Assembly (NCBI RefSeq): GCF_022179445.1
Contig: NZ_BPQU01000024.1
Location: forward strand, 1 to 64,000
Length of the DNA stretch: 64,000 nt
Origin: Methylobacterium mesophilicum
GTDB taxonomy: Bacteria > Pseudomonadota > Alphaproteobacteria > Rhizobiales > Beijerinckiaceae
Direction: 5' to 3'
The position numbers were made by a program, and so were the translations under genes. How positions within the stretch are numbered: position 1 is the stretch's first letter; each line of letters starts with the position of its first letter. The notes under the pieces were generated by a model. That model saw only the letters and a program-made list of their open reading frames with translations. It did not search any database and was not told where the DNA came from. Shown one piece after another: positions 15,952 through 24,417 of the stretch.

Positions 15952-17550
15952 TCAATGGGTGCTGAGCCGGACGGCGGCGGCTTCCTGGGTGTCCAGGAGC
16001 TGCATCGTGTCGAGCAGCAGCACCATGCGCTTCTGGCTCTCCAGGTTGGCGACCCGGCGGATCAGGCGCGTCTGCGCGTCCGACAGGTTGGGCGCCTCGC
16101 CGATCGCCTTGGCCGAGATCCGCATCACCTCCGAGACCGAATCGACGATGAAGCCGGTCTGGACGCCGCGGACGGTGAAGACCATGATCCGCTGGCGGTC
16201 GTTGCGCTCCGCCTCGGCGAGGTTGAAGCGGCGGCGCTGGTCCACCACCGGCAGCACGATGCCGCGCAGGTTGATCACCCCCTCCACGAAGGACGGCGCC
16301 TTCGGGATCCGGGTCAGCTCGTCCGGCACCCGGACGATCTCCTGCACGGCCTCGATCGGCACGCCGTATTCCTCGCCCATCAGGCGGAACACCACGAACT
16401 GCTCCTCGTCGGCGGCGTCCTGGCGCTCGTCCCCGTCCTGTCGTCCGTCGGCGCTCATGCCCTCGTTCTCCGTGGCGGCGAGCTTGCGCAGCTCGGTGGT
16501 GTCGAACATCTTCTCGACCGACAGGACGGAGACCAGCCGCCGTCCCTCCTGCAGCCGGCAGATCGCCTGGATCTCGTCCATGCCGCCGTCCTGGGACAGC
16601 AGGGCCGGCATCGCCTCGACGAGGTTGCGGCTGACCCGCAGCACCTCCTGGACGCTGTCCATCACGACGCCGACCGACAGGGTGCCGCCCTCGCCCAGCG
16701 ACACCACCACGACCTTGTTGGTCTCGCTGAATTCCTTGGCCTGCAGGCCGAACATCTCGCGTAACGACACGAGCGGCAGCAGGCGGTTGCGCAGGGTGAT
16801 CACCCCGAGCACGTGGGCGGGCGCGTTCGGGACGTGGGTGAGGCGCTCGGGCAGCTGCACGATCTCCTGCACCCGCTCGATCGGGAAGGCGTATTCCTGC
16901 CCCGCCACCTCGAAGCTCACGAGCTGGTCCTCGTCGGCCTCGACCTCGGCCCGGGCGGACGAAGCCGCGTCGGCGGCCTGCACCTGGCCGGCGGCCCGGC
17001 GGACCTTTGTGGCGATCTGGCTGAACTCGCGGCTCACCAGCTGGGCCGCGTCCAGGATCATCACCATGGACCGGCCGTCCTCGCCCTTGATCATCCCGGT
17101 CAGGAGGCTGGTGTCGACGCTGCCCTCGATCGCCGAGGTCGGCTCGATCCGGTCGGGATCGACGGTCACGACGTTGGCCATCCGGTCGACCACGAGGCCG
17201 ATCGGATTGCCCTGGTCGAGCACCACCACCCGGGTGGCGTCGTCGTTCAGCACCGGCGGGAAGGCGAACACGTCCCGGAGGTTGAGGACCGGCAGGACCG
17301 TGCCGCGCAGGTTGGCCAGCCCCAGCAGCGAGGGGGGGCTGAATGGCACCCGCACCACCTCGGGGATCCGGATGATCTCCTGCACGTCGGCCAGCGCGAC
17401 GGCGAACATCTCCGTCTCGACGTGGAAGATCACGAACTGACGGGCCTCGCTGCGGCCCTCCGCCAGTTCGGGCCGCGCGGCGGCGTCGGCCAGATCGGGC
17501 GTGAACCCAGAATCCAGCGCCTGCACCGCCTGAGCTGCTGCGTTTGCCAT
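15952..17550 (-). CDS. Triple-CheW scaffold protein
   Basis: This is a 532-residue protein read from the ATG at 17550 (MANAAAQAVQALDS). It carries three CheW domains in series at about 37-175, 208-352 and 384-522. Each begins with a similar strand (FVIFHVETEMFAVALADVQE, LVSFEVAGQEYAFPIERVQE, FVVFRLMGEEYGVPIEAVQE) and has a matching NLRG/TLRN segment. A single CheW couples receptor to CheA; three in one chain could bridge several partners in an array. No separate cheW gene exists in the operon, so this is its only coupling protein. Confidence 0.93.
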   Translation of the reverse strand: MANAAAQAVQALDSGFTPDLADAAARPELAEGRSEARQFVIFHVETEMFAVALADVQEIIRIPEVVRVPFSPPSLLGLANLRGTVLPVLNLRDVFAFPPVLNDDATRVVVLDQGNPIGLVVDRMANVVTVDPDRIEPTSAIEGSVDTSLLTGMIKGEDGRSMVMILDAAQLVSREFSQIATKVRRAAGQVQAADAASSARAEVEADEDQLVSFEVAGQEYAFPIERVQEIVQLPERLTHVPNAPAHVLGVITLRNRLLPLVSLREMFGLQAKEFSETNKVVVVSLGEGGTLSVGVVMDSVQEVLRVSRNLVEAMPALLSQDGGMDEIQAICRLQEGRRLVSVLSVEKMFDTTELRKLAATENEGMSADGRQDGDERQDAADEEQFVVFRLMGEEYGVPIEAVQEIVRVPDELTRIPKAPSFVEGVINLRGIVLPVVDQRRRFNLAEAERNDRQRIMVFTVRGVQTGFIVDSVSEVMRISAKAIGEAPNLSDAQTRLIRRVANLESQKRMVLLLDTMQLLDTQEAAAVRLSTH

Positions 17551-17581
17551 GGTCGGTCTCTCGCTCCCCGGGCGGTTCGGC

Positions 17582-19513
17582 TCAGGCGGCCTGAAGCTCG
17601 TCGGCGAGCGAGGCGATCTCCTCGATCGCGGCGGCGAGCTGCTCGGCGCCCTTGCCCTGCTCGCTGGCGGCGATCCCGGCCTCCGCGGAGGTCCGCGCCG
17701 CCTGCTGGGCCGCGGCGGCGACCTGCTCGATCGCGGTCTGGACCTCACGGACCATGCGGGTGATGCCGTCGGCGCCGGTCAGGATCTCCCGGTTGCCGCC
17801 CAGCACCTCGGCCATGTCCTTGATCACGGTGTCGAAGTTGCGGGAGATGGCGCCGCTCTTCTCGACCTCGCTGGCGGCTCCGTCGGCGATCTCCTGGATA
17901 TCGCCGCGCACGAACACGATCGTGTCCTGGATGGCCTTGACCGTGTCCTTGATCCGCTCGGCGTTCTCGGCGGAATCCCGGGCGAGGTTGCGGATGTCCG
18001 TCGAGACGACGGCGAACCCCTTGCCGAACTCGCCGGCGCGGGCCGCCTCGACCGAGCCGTTGACCGCCAGCATGTTGGTCTGGATCGAGACCGTGGTGAT
18101 CGCGTCCACGATCTTGTCGATGCGCCGGCTGACCTGCTCCAGGGCGGCGACCTGATCGCGGCTGACGCGGCCCGCCTCGACGGATTGCTGCAGGCCCTCC
18201 ATCATCGCGTCGACCAGGGTCTTGTTCTCGGCCAGCGACTCCGAGATCACCTGCGCCTTCTCCACGGCGGCGGCCGCCAGGGTCTGGGTCACCTGGGCGC
18301 GCCGCTCGATCTGCGCGATCGCCGCCGAGGATTGCTGGGTCGCGGCCGATTGCTGCTGCGCCCCCTTGGTGATCTCGTCGAGGGCGATCGTGACCTGTCC
18401 GGCGGCGCGGTTGATCTCCTCGACGGCGCTGGACAGCTCTTCCGCCGCGGAGGCGACCTCCTCGGCGCTCTTGCCGATGTTGGTGCTGTTCTTCAGCTCC
18501 TCGGCCAGGCCGGACAGCTCCTGGGCGGCGTCCTCGCTCTGCGACAGGGCCGTGGTCTGCTGCTCGACCATCTTGCTGGCCTCCTGACAGGCCGCGCTCT
18601 GCTCCTCGGCCGCGGCCGCGATGATCTCCGCGCCCTTCTGCGCCTCCGTGGCCGCGGTGGCCGATTCCTCGGCGGCGCTGGCCAGCTCGTTGCAGCTCTC
18701 GATGATCTCGGCCATGTCGGTGCGGACCCGCGCGAGCTGGCCGCTGACCGCCCGGCCGGTCTCGACCTGGGAGCGGGCCGAGGTCGCCGACTGGCTGATC
18801 CCGTCGGCCGCGACCTTCACGTCGGCCTGGATCTGCGCCACGAGCGCCTGGATGTCGCGGGCGGATTTTTCGCTGGTCTCGGCCAGGGTGCGCACCTCGT
18901 CGGCGACCACCGCGAAGCCCTTGCCGTGCTGGCCGGCCCGGGCCGCCTCGATGGCGGCGTTCAGCGCCAGCAGGTTGGTCTGGTCGGCGATCCGGGCGAC
19001 CGCCTTCACGATCTCGCCGATGGCGCTGGCCTGCCGGTCGAGCTCCTCGACCAGCTTCACCGAGGCCTCCTGGCGCTCGGAGGCCTTGACGATGGCCGCG
19101 ACCGACGCGCCGATCTGCGCGGCGGTCTCGACCACGAGACCGGACAGGGCCTCGGTCTTGCGCAGCGAGTTGGTGGCGTTCTCCTTGGCGGCCTGGATCA
19201 GGACCCCGCCCTGGTTCACCGCCTTCATGGTCTCCTGGGCGGCGCCCGCGGCCTCCTCGGCGCCGACGCCGATCTGCTCGGAGGCCTTGCGCAGCTCCTC
19301 GGCCGCGGCCGCCGCCTCGGCGATCCCGCTGGACAGCTCGGCGGTGGCCGAGGCGATCCGCTCGGCGGCCTTCTGCTGGCGCGCGAAGGTCCGGGCCTTG
19401 CGCTTCTCCGCCTCGGCGACGAGGTGCGATCGACCCGGGGAGGCCGACACGCTCTCCCGGGGGGCGGTCGCGGCCGGGATGGAGTGGATGGCGGATTTCT
19501 TCGCGAGAGCCAT
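17582..19513 (-). CDS. Soluble chemoreceptor with two tandem signalling hairpins
   Basis: This is a 643-residue protein read from the ATG at 19513 (AAGG 9-10 bases upstream; the open frame extends 9 codons further without support). It has no membrane helix and no recognisable sensor domain. Two MCP hairpin tips are present: ADQTNLLALNAAIEAARAGQ near residues 177-196 and SIQTNMLAVNGSVEAARAGE near 476-495. They are exactly 300 residues apart, each followed by a GKGFAVV segment. It is the first gene of the che operon. The chain may be a fused dimer or a cytoplasmic array nucleator. Confidence 0.9.
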   Translation of the reverse strand: MALAKKSAIHSIPAATAPRESVSASPGRSHLVAEAEKRKARTFARQQKAAERIASATAELSSGIAEAAAAAEELRKASEQIGVGAEEAAGAAQETMKAVNQGGVLIQAAKENATNSLRKTEALSGLVVETAAQIGASVAAIVKASERQEASVKLVEELDRQASAIGEIVKAVARIADQTNLLALNAAIEAARAGQHGKGFAVVADEVRTLAETSEKSARDIQALVAQIQADVKVAADGISQSATSARSQVETGRAVSGQLARVRTDMAEIIESCNELASAAEESATAATEAQKGAEIIAAAAEEQSAACQEASKMVEQQTTALSQSEDAAQELSGLAEELKNSTNIGKSAEEVASAAEELSSAVEEINRAAGQVTIALDEITKGAQQQSAATQQSSAAIAQIERRAQVTQTLAAAAVEKAQVISESLAENKTLVDAMMEGLQQSVEAGRVSRDQVAALEQVSRRIDKIVDAITTVSIQTNMLAVNGSVEAARAGEFGKGFAVVSTDIRNLARDSAENAERIKDTVKAIQDTIVFVRGDIQEIADGAASEVEKSGAISRNFDTVIKDMAEVLGGNREILTGADGITRMVREVQTAIEQVAAAAQQAARTSAEAGIAASEQGKGAEQLAAAIEEIASLADELQAA

Positions 19514-20135
19514 GTGTCGACGCCTTGGTATCGGGGTCAAAGGGTTTCCCGGTCCTCGGGAGGAGCCGGTGTGTTGGTATTCAGATCGGCATGTGACGGG
19601 TGTGCTGGTTTTCGGGTCGAACCGAGATGTTGTTTGCTGGTATAAACTACAATTTGATTTAGTGCCTGATCATGTGAATAGAATGTGACATACATAAACT
19701 AATGAGATCATAATTCTTATCCAAAATGCGTCGAGCCACAAGGTTTTTTCTGAATGAAATCTGCTCAGCGAATTACTTAAATTTTCCTCGACGCACTGGT
19801 CTTGATCAGAATCGGTTCATTTAGCCAACGGGTCCCTGGGCCGCTCCGGATCACTCGCGGAGACTGCGATGGCCTGGACGCGATCAAGAACTTTAAGTAG
19901 ACGGCCCGTCGGCCGCTGGCGCCCGAGCCGACCGCCCGGACCTCACGGGATGGGGCGCCCGGGGTCATGCCGGCACCGCAGCGAAGCAATGCTCAGCTTG
20001 AGCTAGCGGAGAAGGTCGCGGCTGCGTTACAAGATCCGGGAATGGAATACTGTTCGGCGGGCATCGCCGCGCACTAAATATAGATCTTTATAGGGCCTGA
20101 TCTGATCGTTAGATGCTAATTTTGAGTCATTTTAG
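19514..20135. other. Divergent intergenic region, AT-rich
   Basis: This 622-base gap lies between the divergent che operon and the PAS-XRE gene. The composition drops sharply in A+T-rich patches (about 19640-19800 and 20050-20135). It presumably holds both promoters. A 70-codon minus frame at 19777-19989 has no ribosome site or familiar sequence and is not called. Confidence 0.5.
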
Positions 20136-21188
20136 ATGAAGCATGATCCTGTTTCGGCGTTCGATAATGATAATCTTGCAGAGGAAATTCCGCTCTCGTC
20201 TTACCAGATGCTGAAGCTGGTCGAGGAGCGCGGCGGGGTCGGCTTCTGGTCGATCGAGATCGCGACCCGCCGGCTTTGGGGCTCCCAGGGATTCCACCGG
20301 GTGACCGGGCTTCCGCCCGCGGACGACCTGCGCAGCCTGTGCCGCCGGCTGATCCATCCCGACGACCAGGCCGCCCAGGCTGACCTTTGGGACCTGATCC
20401 AGCTCGGCCATGCGGTCGAACGGGAATTCCGGATCATCCGGCCCGACCAGACGGTCCGGTGGGTCGCCCTGAAGACGGACGTGGTGCTCGGGCCCGATGC
20501 GCGGCCCGCGCGCACGGACGGCGTCCTGCTCGACACGACGGCGACGCACGAGGCCCGGCAGATCGCGGCCTGGATGCAGGGTCGCCAGACCGGCGTCCTG
20601 CGCGCGATCACCGCCGCGACCTGGTCGGCCCATCCCGCCGGGGAGATCGAGATGGCGGCCGGCTGGGACCGCCTGACCGGGCAGACGGCCACCGAGATGG
20701 CCGGGCTCGGCTGGCTCGACGCGCTGCACCCCGACGACCGCCGGGCCGCCCAGGCCGCCTGGGAGGCCGCCCGGACCACCGGCGCGCCCTACCGCGCGGA
20801 GTACCGCATCCGCGGTGCGGACGGGGCGTACCGCCGGTTCAGCAGCCGGGGCGCGGCGCAGGCCGAGCCCGACGGGGCGGTGCGCGAATGGTTCGGCCTC
20901 GTGCTCGCCGTGCCGGACGACGCGCGGGACGCGGTGCCGGATGCCGCGATCGGGCCGCTGATCCGGGGGGCCCGGGCGGTCATCGGCTGGTCGATCCAGG
21001 ACCTCGCCGCGGCCTCGGGGGTCTCGGGCTCCAGCGTCCGGCGGATGGAGGAGTTCGGCGAGGGCCCGCGTCCCAAGATCCGCCAGGCCGTCCGCCAGGC
21101 CTTCGAGAGCGCCGGGATCCGGTTCTCCACGATCGGCGCCGACCGGGTCGCCATCGAGGTCGATCTCGCGCGCTTCCCGCCAGCTTAG
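20136..21188 (+). CDS. PAS-domain regulator with C-terminal XRE-type helix-turn-helix
   Basis: This is a 350-residue protein. There are two PAS/PAC-like regions: about 27-145 (GVGFWSIEIATRRLWGSQGF, HPDDQAAQADLW, EREFRIIRPDQTVRWVALK) and about 165-275 (LHPDDRRAAQAAW, YRAEYRIRGADGAYRRFSS). A C-terminal helix-turn-helix follows at about 280-325 (RAVIGWSIQDLAAASGVSGS). It is probably a cytoplasmic sensor-transcription factor with an unknown ligand. The ribosome site is weak (GAG 12 bases upstream) and the 5' end is A+T-rich. Confidence 0.8.
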   Translation: MKHDPVSAFDNDNLAEEIPLSSYQMLKLVEERGGVGFWSIEIATRRLWGSQGFHRVTGLPPADDLRSLCRRLIHPDDQAAQADLWDLIQLGHAVEREFRIIRPDQTVRWVALKTDVVLGPDARPARTDGVLLDTTATHEARQIAAWMQGRQTGVLRAITAATWSAHPAGEIEMAAGWDRLTGQTATEMAGLGWLDALHPDDRRAAQAAWEAARTTGAPYRAEYRIRGADGAYRRFSSRGAAQAEPDGAVREWFGLVLAVPDDARDAVPDAAIGPLIRGARAVIGWSIQDLAAASGVSGSSVRRMEEFGEGPRPKIRQAVRQAFESAGIRFSTIGADRVAIEVDLARFPPA

Positions 21189-21395
21189 AGCGCTCGCCGC
21201 CGCAGTGGATGCCGGCTCTCGCGGCATCCGGCCGCAAAGCCGCCCGCCGGGCCGACGCGCGATGCGGGGCCTCTCGGACCGGGCCGTCGCCCCGCCCCCG
21301 GGAGCCGGTGTAGGCCATTCGTTAACGCCGGGTCTGCATCCATATCGGCACCGAAACCGTTGCGCGTGTCCGATTCGGCCGCCGGGGCAGCTGTC

Positions 21396-21554
21396 ATGAC
21401 CATCCTGAGCGTCATCTGCCTGGTGACCGGTGCGACCCTCGCGGGCATCGCCCCGAAGCGCTCCGTCCAGCAGGCGGCCCTGGAGAGCGCGGGCGGCAGC
21501 CTGATCGTGCTCGGGCTCGTGATCATCGGCGCGGGCCTGCCCCTGTTCGGCTGA
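21396..21554 (+). CDS. Small membrane protein, two helices
   Basis: This is a 52-residue protein read from the ATG at 21396 (GGCAG about 7 bases upstream; the open frame reaches back to 21360). Two hydrophobic stretches, ILSVICLVTGATLAGI and SLIVLGLVIIGAGLPLF, flank a short charged loop (PKRSVQQAALES). The family is unknown. It lies alone between the PAS regulator and hemP. Confidence 0.5.
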   Translation: MTILSVICLVTGATLAGIAPKRSVQQAALESAGGSLIVLGLVIIGAGLPLFG

Positions 21555-21925
21555 AGCGGCGCCGCCGCACGTCCCGGCAGCGTCCCGATACCTGCGACCG
21601 CGACGGCTCTGTCGAGCCGGCTCGCGCAGCGCCATGATGGTCCGCGAGCATCGGAAAAACCGCGGCGGTCCTCGACGTCGGCATCGCCGTATCGACCGAC
21701 CACGGGACGCGCTTCACGGCGCGTGTTCCAGTCTTGCGCCGTTCCCGCCCGGACGTGCCGCGATGATCGCGGCGAAAACCGGACAGATGAGACTGATGTC
21801 CGCGCAAGCTTATCCTGGACCGGAGGGCTCTGGTATTTGCCGCTGATCGCCCCTATGGTTCGATCTCTTCCATGTGTCTTTGTATTTTGAAGTGTTACAA
21901 AGAACGAAGCTGAGGCTTTCCAAAG
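21555..21925. other. Intergenic region before the haem-uptake operon
   Basis: These 371 bases hold no convincing gene. The right-hand third contains an inverted repeat (annotated separately) and is the probable promoter region of hemP-hmuTUV. A 70-codon plus frame at 21634-21846 looks non-coding. Confidence 0.45.
21877..21903. promoter_or_regulatory. Inverted repeat upstream of hemP, possible iron-responsive operator
   Basis: TCTTTGTA and TACAAAGA form perfect 8-base arms around an 11-base A+T-rich spacer, 22 bases before the hemP start. Position and symmetry fit an operator for an iron regulator (Irr, RirA or Fur type in alphaproteobacteria). It does not match a textbook Irr box, so the regulator is not assigned. 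Confidence 0.45.
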
Positions 21926-22213
21926 ATGTCCGGTCTGGACGGGGATGACGATCCGGGCGCGCGGGTCGCGGGCCGCGGGGATCCGCGGACCGGGGTTCGG
22001 GCGTTGCCCACGGGTGCGTTGGCCAAGGGAGGGTTGGCCAACGGAGGGTTGGCCTTGGGAGCGTCGGGCTTGGGAGCGTCGGGCTTGGACCGGGACGGCG
22101 AGATCGTCTCGGCGAGCCTCCTGCAGGGGCGCCGCGAGATCGTCATCCGCCATGCCGGCCAGCGGTACCGGCTCCGCATCACCGCCAACGACAAGCTGAT
22201 CCTGACCAAATGA
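21926..22213 (+). CDS. hemP: Haem uptake protein HemP with repetitive N-terminus
   Basis: This is a 95-residue protein. The last about 40 residues (IVSASLLQGRREIVIRHAGQ, then YRLRITANDKLILTK) are the HemP signature; HemP is a small protein that activates or accompanies haem uptake gene expression. The N-terminal half is unusual: a five-residue glycine-rich repeat (GGLAN GGLAL GASGL GASGL, residues 35-54). It overlaps hmuT by 4 bases (ATGA), which places it firmly in the operon. Confidence 0.85.
   Translation: MSGLDGDDDPGARVAGRGDPRTGVRALPTGALAKGGLANGGLALGASGLGASGLDRDGEIVSASLLQGRREIVIRHAGQRYRLRITANDKLILTK
22028..22087 (+). repeat. Four 15-base tandem repeats inside hemP
   Basis: Four consecutive 15-base units occur: GGAGGGTTGGCCAAC, GGAGGGTTGGCCTTG, then GGAGCGTCGGGCTTG twice. 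A partial unit precedes them. The period keeps the reading frame, so copy number can change without a frameshift. Confidence 0.85.
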
Positions 22214-23100
22214 CGCCATCCCCCGCCTGGTCGCGCCGCTCCCTCCTGGCCGCCGCCGCCGCGGCTGCGCTCGCCCCGCACGGTGGCGTCGCCAAGGCCG
22301 ACCCGGCGCCGGCCGGCCGCATCGCCGCCCTCGGGGGCGCCGTCACCGAGATCCTGTATCGCCTCGGTGCCGGCCCGCGGATCGTCGCGGTCGACACCAC
22401 CAGCCTGTATCCGCCCGAGGCCCTGCGCGAGAAGCCGAATGTCGGCTACCTGCGGGCGCTCTCGGCCGAGGGACTGCTCGCCTGCGGACCCGATCTGGTG
22501 ATCGCCGCCGACGGCGCCGGCCCGCCCGCGGTGCTGGCGCAGCTGCGCGAGGCCGGCCTGCGCGTCGAGACCGTGACCGAGCCGCCGAACCCCGAGGGCG
22601 TCCTCGACAAGATCGCCGTCATCGGACGCCTGGCCGGCCTGGACCAGGAGGCCGGATCCCTCGCCGCCGAGGTCCGCGCCCGCTTCGCGGAGGTCGCGGC
22701 ACGACGCGCGCGGATCGAGACGCCCGCCCGGGCGATCGTCGTCCTCTCCCTCCAGGGCGGCCGCACGGTGGTGGGCGGCACGGGGTCCACGGCCGACGGC
22801 ATGCTGGCGCTCGCCGGCATCACCAACGCGGCCGCGGGCGTCGCCGGGTTCAAGCCGATGACCGACGAGGCCATCGTGGCCGCCGCCCCCGACGCCGTGG
22901 TGATGATGCAGAACGGCCCGGAGCCGCCCAAGCCCGAGACCGTGTTCGCCCCCGATTCGGCCCTGGGCCGGACCCCGGCCGGCGCGCAGGGCCGGCTGAT
23001 CGCCATGGACGGCCTCTATCTACTCGGCTTCGGCCCGCGCACCCCCCAGGCGGCCGCCGAGCTGATGCGCGCGATCTACCCGGGCCTGCCGGGTGAGTGA
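22210..23100 (+). CDS. hmuT: Haem ABC transporter, periplasmic binding protein
   Basis: This is a 296-residue protein. A twin-arginine-like or Sec signal (WSRRSLLAAAAAAALAPHGG) ends near residue 30. The mature part has the BtuF/HmuT-type fold pattern (RIAALGGAVTEILYRLGAG, VDTTSLYPPEALREKPNVGY, ACGPDLVIAADGAGPP). The tyrosine in DTTSLYPPEA is a candidate haem ligand as in HmuT/ShuT; this is inferred from the family. It delivers haem to HmuUV. Confidence 0.92.
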   Translation: MTPSPAWSRRSLLAAAAAAALAPHGGVAKADPAPAGRIAALGGAVTEILYRLGAGPRIVAVDTTSLYPPEALREKPNVGYLRALSAEGLLACGPDLVIAADGAGPPAVLAQLREAGLRVETVTEPPNPEGVLDKIAVIGRLAGLDQEAGSLAAEVRARFAEVAARRARIETPARAIVVLSLQGGRTVVGGTGSTADGMLALAGITNAAAGVAGFKPMTDEAIVAAAPDAVVMMQNGPEPPKPETVFAPDSALGRTPAGAQGRLIAMDGLYLLGFGPRTPQAAAELMRAIYPGLPGE

Positions 23101-23173
23101 GGGGGGCACGCCTGTCTTTCCTGCGCGGAGGCTGCGGGAGCCGCATGCCGGTCTCCACTGGCCGCAACGCGCT

Positions 23174-23267
23174 CCCTCTCCCGTGCGGGAGAGGGTTGGG
23201 GTGAGGGATGCGACCTCTCCGGAAAGATTTGATCCCTCACCCTGTCCCTCTCCCGCACGGGAGAGGG
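23174..23267. repeat. REP-like pair of inverted hairpins between hmuT and hmuU
   Basis: Two copies of a hairpin with 10-base arms CCCTCTCCCG/CGGGAGAGGG lie at 23174-23195 (loop TG) and 23246-23267 (loop CA). The copies and their flanks (GGGTGAGGG and CCCTCACCC) are reverse complements of each other. This head-to-head pair resembles a bacterial interspersed REP doublet. It sits in the 261-base gap inside the operon and could cause partial termination or stabilise the upstream mRNA. Confidence 0.8.
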
Positions 23268-23361
23268 GACCCGCGCCTCAGCCGGAGAGGTGGGTATCCG
23301 GTGGTCCGCAGAGGGCGGAGAGGATGTCGCGTAAGGCGTCCCAAGTCGTAAGCGGGCCGCC

Positions 23362-24417
23362 ATGATGCTGAACCGCCGCGCCGCCCTGCCGTGGGTGCTG
23401 GCGGCGCTCGCCGGGCTGATGCTCGCGGTCGCGCTGCTGTCGGTGAGCCTCGGGGCGATCCGGATCCCGCCGGAGCGGGTCCTGGCGGTGCTGGCCGGGG
23501 GCGGGAGGGATCCGGCGCTGGCGCGCGATGCCCTGGTGGTGCTCAACATCCGGCTGCCCCGGACCCTGCTGGGGCTGATGATCGGCGCGGGGCTCGCGGT
23601 CTCGGGGGCGCTGATGCAGGGGCTGTTCCGCAACCCGCTGGCCGACCCAGCGCTGGTCGGGGTCTCGTCGGGGGCGGGCTTGGCCGCCGCCTGCATCATC
23701 GTGCTGGGCGACCGGCTGCTCGCCCATTTCGGCCTGCCGGGGCCGCTGCCCTATCTGGTCCTGCCGGCAGGCGCCTTCGTGGGGGGCCTGGGCGCGACCC
23801 TGATCCTGTACGGGCTGGCGACGCGCTCCGGGCGCACCGCGGTGGCGACGATGCTGCTCGCCGGCATCGCCCTGGGGGCGCTGAGCGGCGCGCTCACCGG
23901 CCTGCTGACCTATGCCAGCGACGACCGGCAGCTCCGCGACCTCACCTTCTGGTCGTTGGGAAGCCTCGGTGGCGCCACCTGGGGCAAGGTCGCGGCCTCG
24001 GCGCCGCTGATCCTGCCGGTGCTGCTCGCCGTGCCGTTCCTGGGCCGCGGCCTCAACGCGCTGGTGCTCGGGGAGGCGGAGGCGTTCCATCTCGGGATCC
24101 CGGTGGAGCGGTTGAAGCGCGCCTGCATCGTTCTGGTCGCCGTCGCGGTCGGCGCCAGCGTGGCGGGCGCCGGAGTGATCGGCTTCGTGGGCTTGGTGGT
24201 GCCGCACGCCCTGCGGTTGGCGATCGGCCCCGAGCACCGCCTGCTGCTCCCGGCCTCGGCGCTGCTCGGCGGCGCGTTCCTGGTGCTGGCCGACGTCGTC
24301 GCCCGGCTGGTGGCGGCCCCGGCCGAGCTCCCGATCGGGATCGTCACCGCCCTGGTCGGCGCACCGGTGTTCCTGTGGCTGCTGCTCGGCCGGGCGCGGG
24401 TCGCCGCCGATGCCTGA
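23362..24417 (+). CDS. hmuU: Haem ABC transporter, permease
   Basis: This is a 351-residue FecCD-family permease with about nine to ten membrane helices. The recognisable segments are RLPRTLLGLMIGAGLAVSGA, GLFRNPLADPALVGVSSGAG and FVGLVVPHALRLAIGPEHR. It forms the inner-membrane channel for haem. It overlaps hmuV by 8 bases. The long gap and REP pair upstream separate it from hmuT. Confidence 0.94.
   Translation: MMLNRRAALPWVLAALAGLMLAVALLSVSLGAIRIPPERVLAVLAGGGRDPALARDALVVLNIRLPRTLLGLMIGAGLAVSGALMQGLFRNPLADPALVGVSSGAGLAAACIIVLGDRLLAHFGLPGPLPYLVLPAGAFVGGLGATLILYGLATRSGRTAVATMLLAGIALGALSGALTGLLTYASDDRQLRDLTFWSLGSLGGATWGKVAASAPLILPVLLAVPFLGRGLNALVLGEAEAFHLGIPVERLKRACIVLVAVAVGASVAGAGVIGFVGLVVPHALRLAIGPEHRLLLPASALLGGAFLVLADVVARLVAAPAELPIGIVTALVGAPVFLWLLLGRARVAADA

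Noticed and set aside
19777..19989. 70-codon minus frame in the che/PAS intergenic region
   Set aside because: No ribosome site, no hydrophobic or folded pattern and it spans an A+T-rich boundary.
22016..22090. Possible CRISPR-like repeats near hemP
   Set aside because: The units are contiguous 15-mers without spacers and encode an in-frame peptide repeat, so this is a coding tandem repeat, not a CRISPR array.
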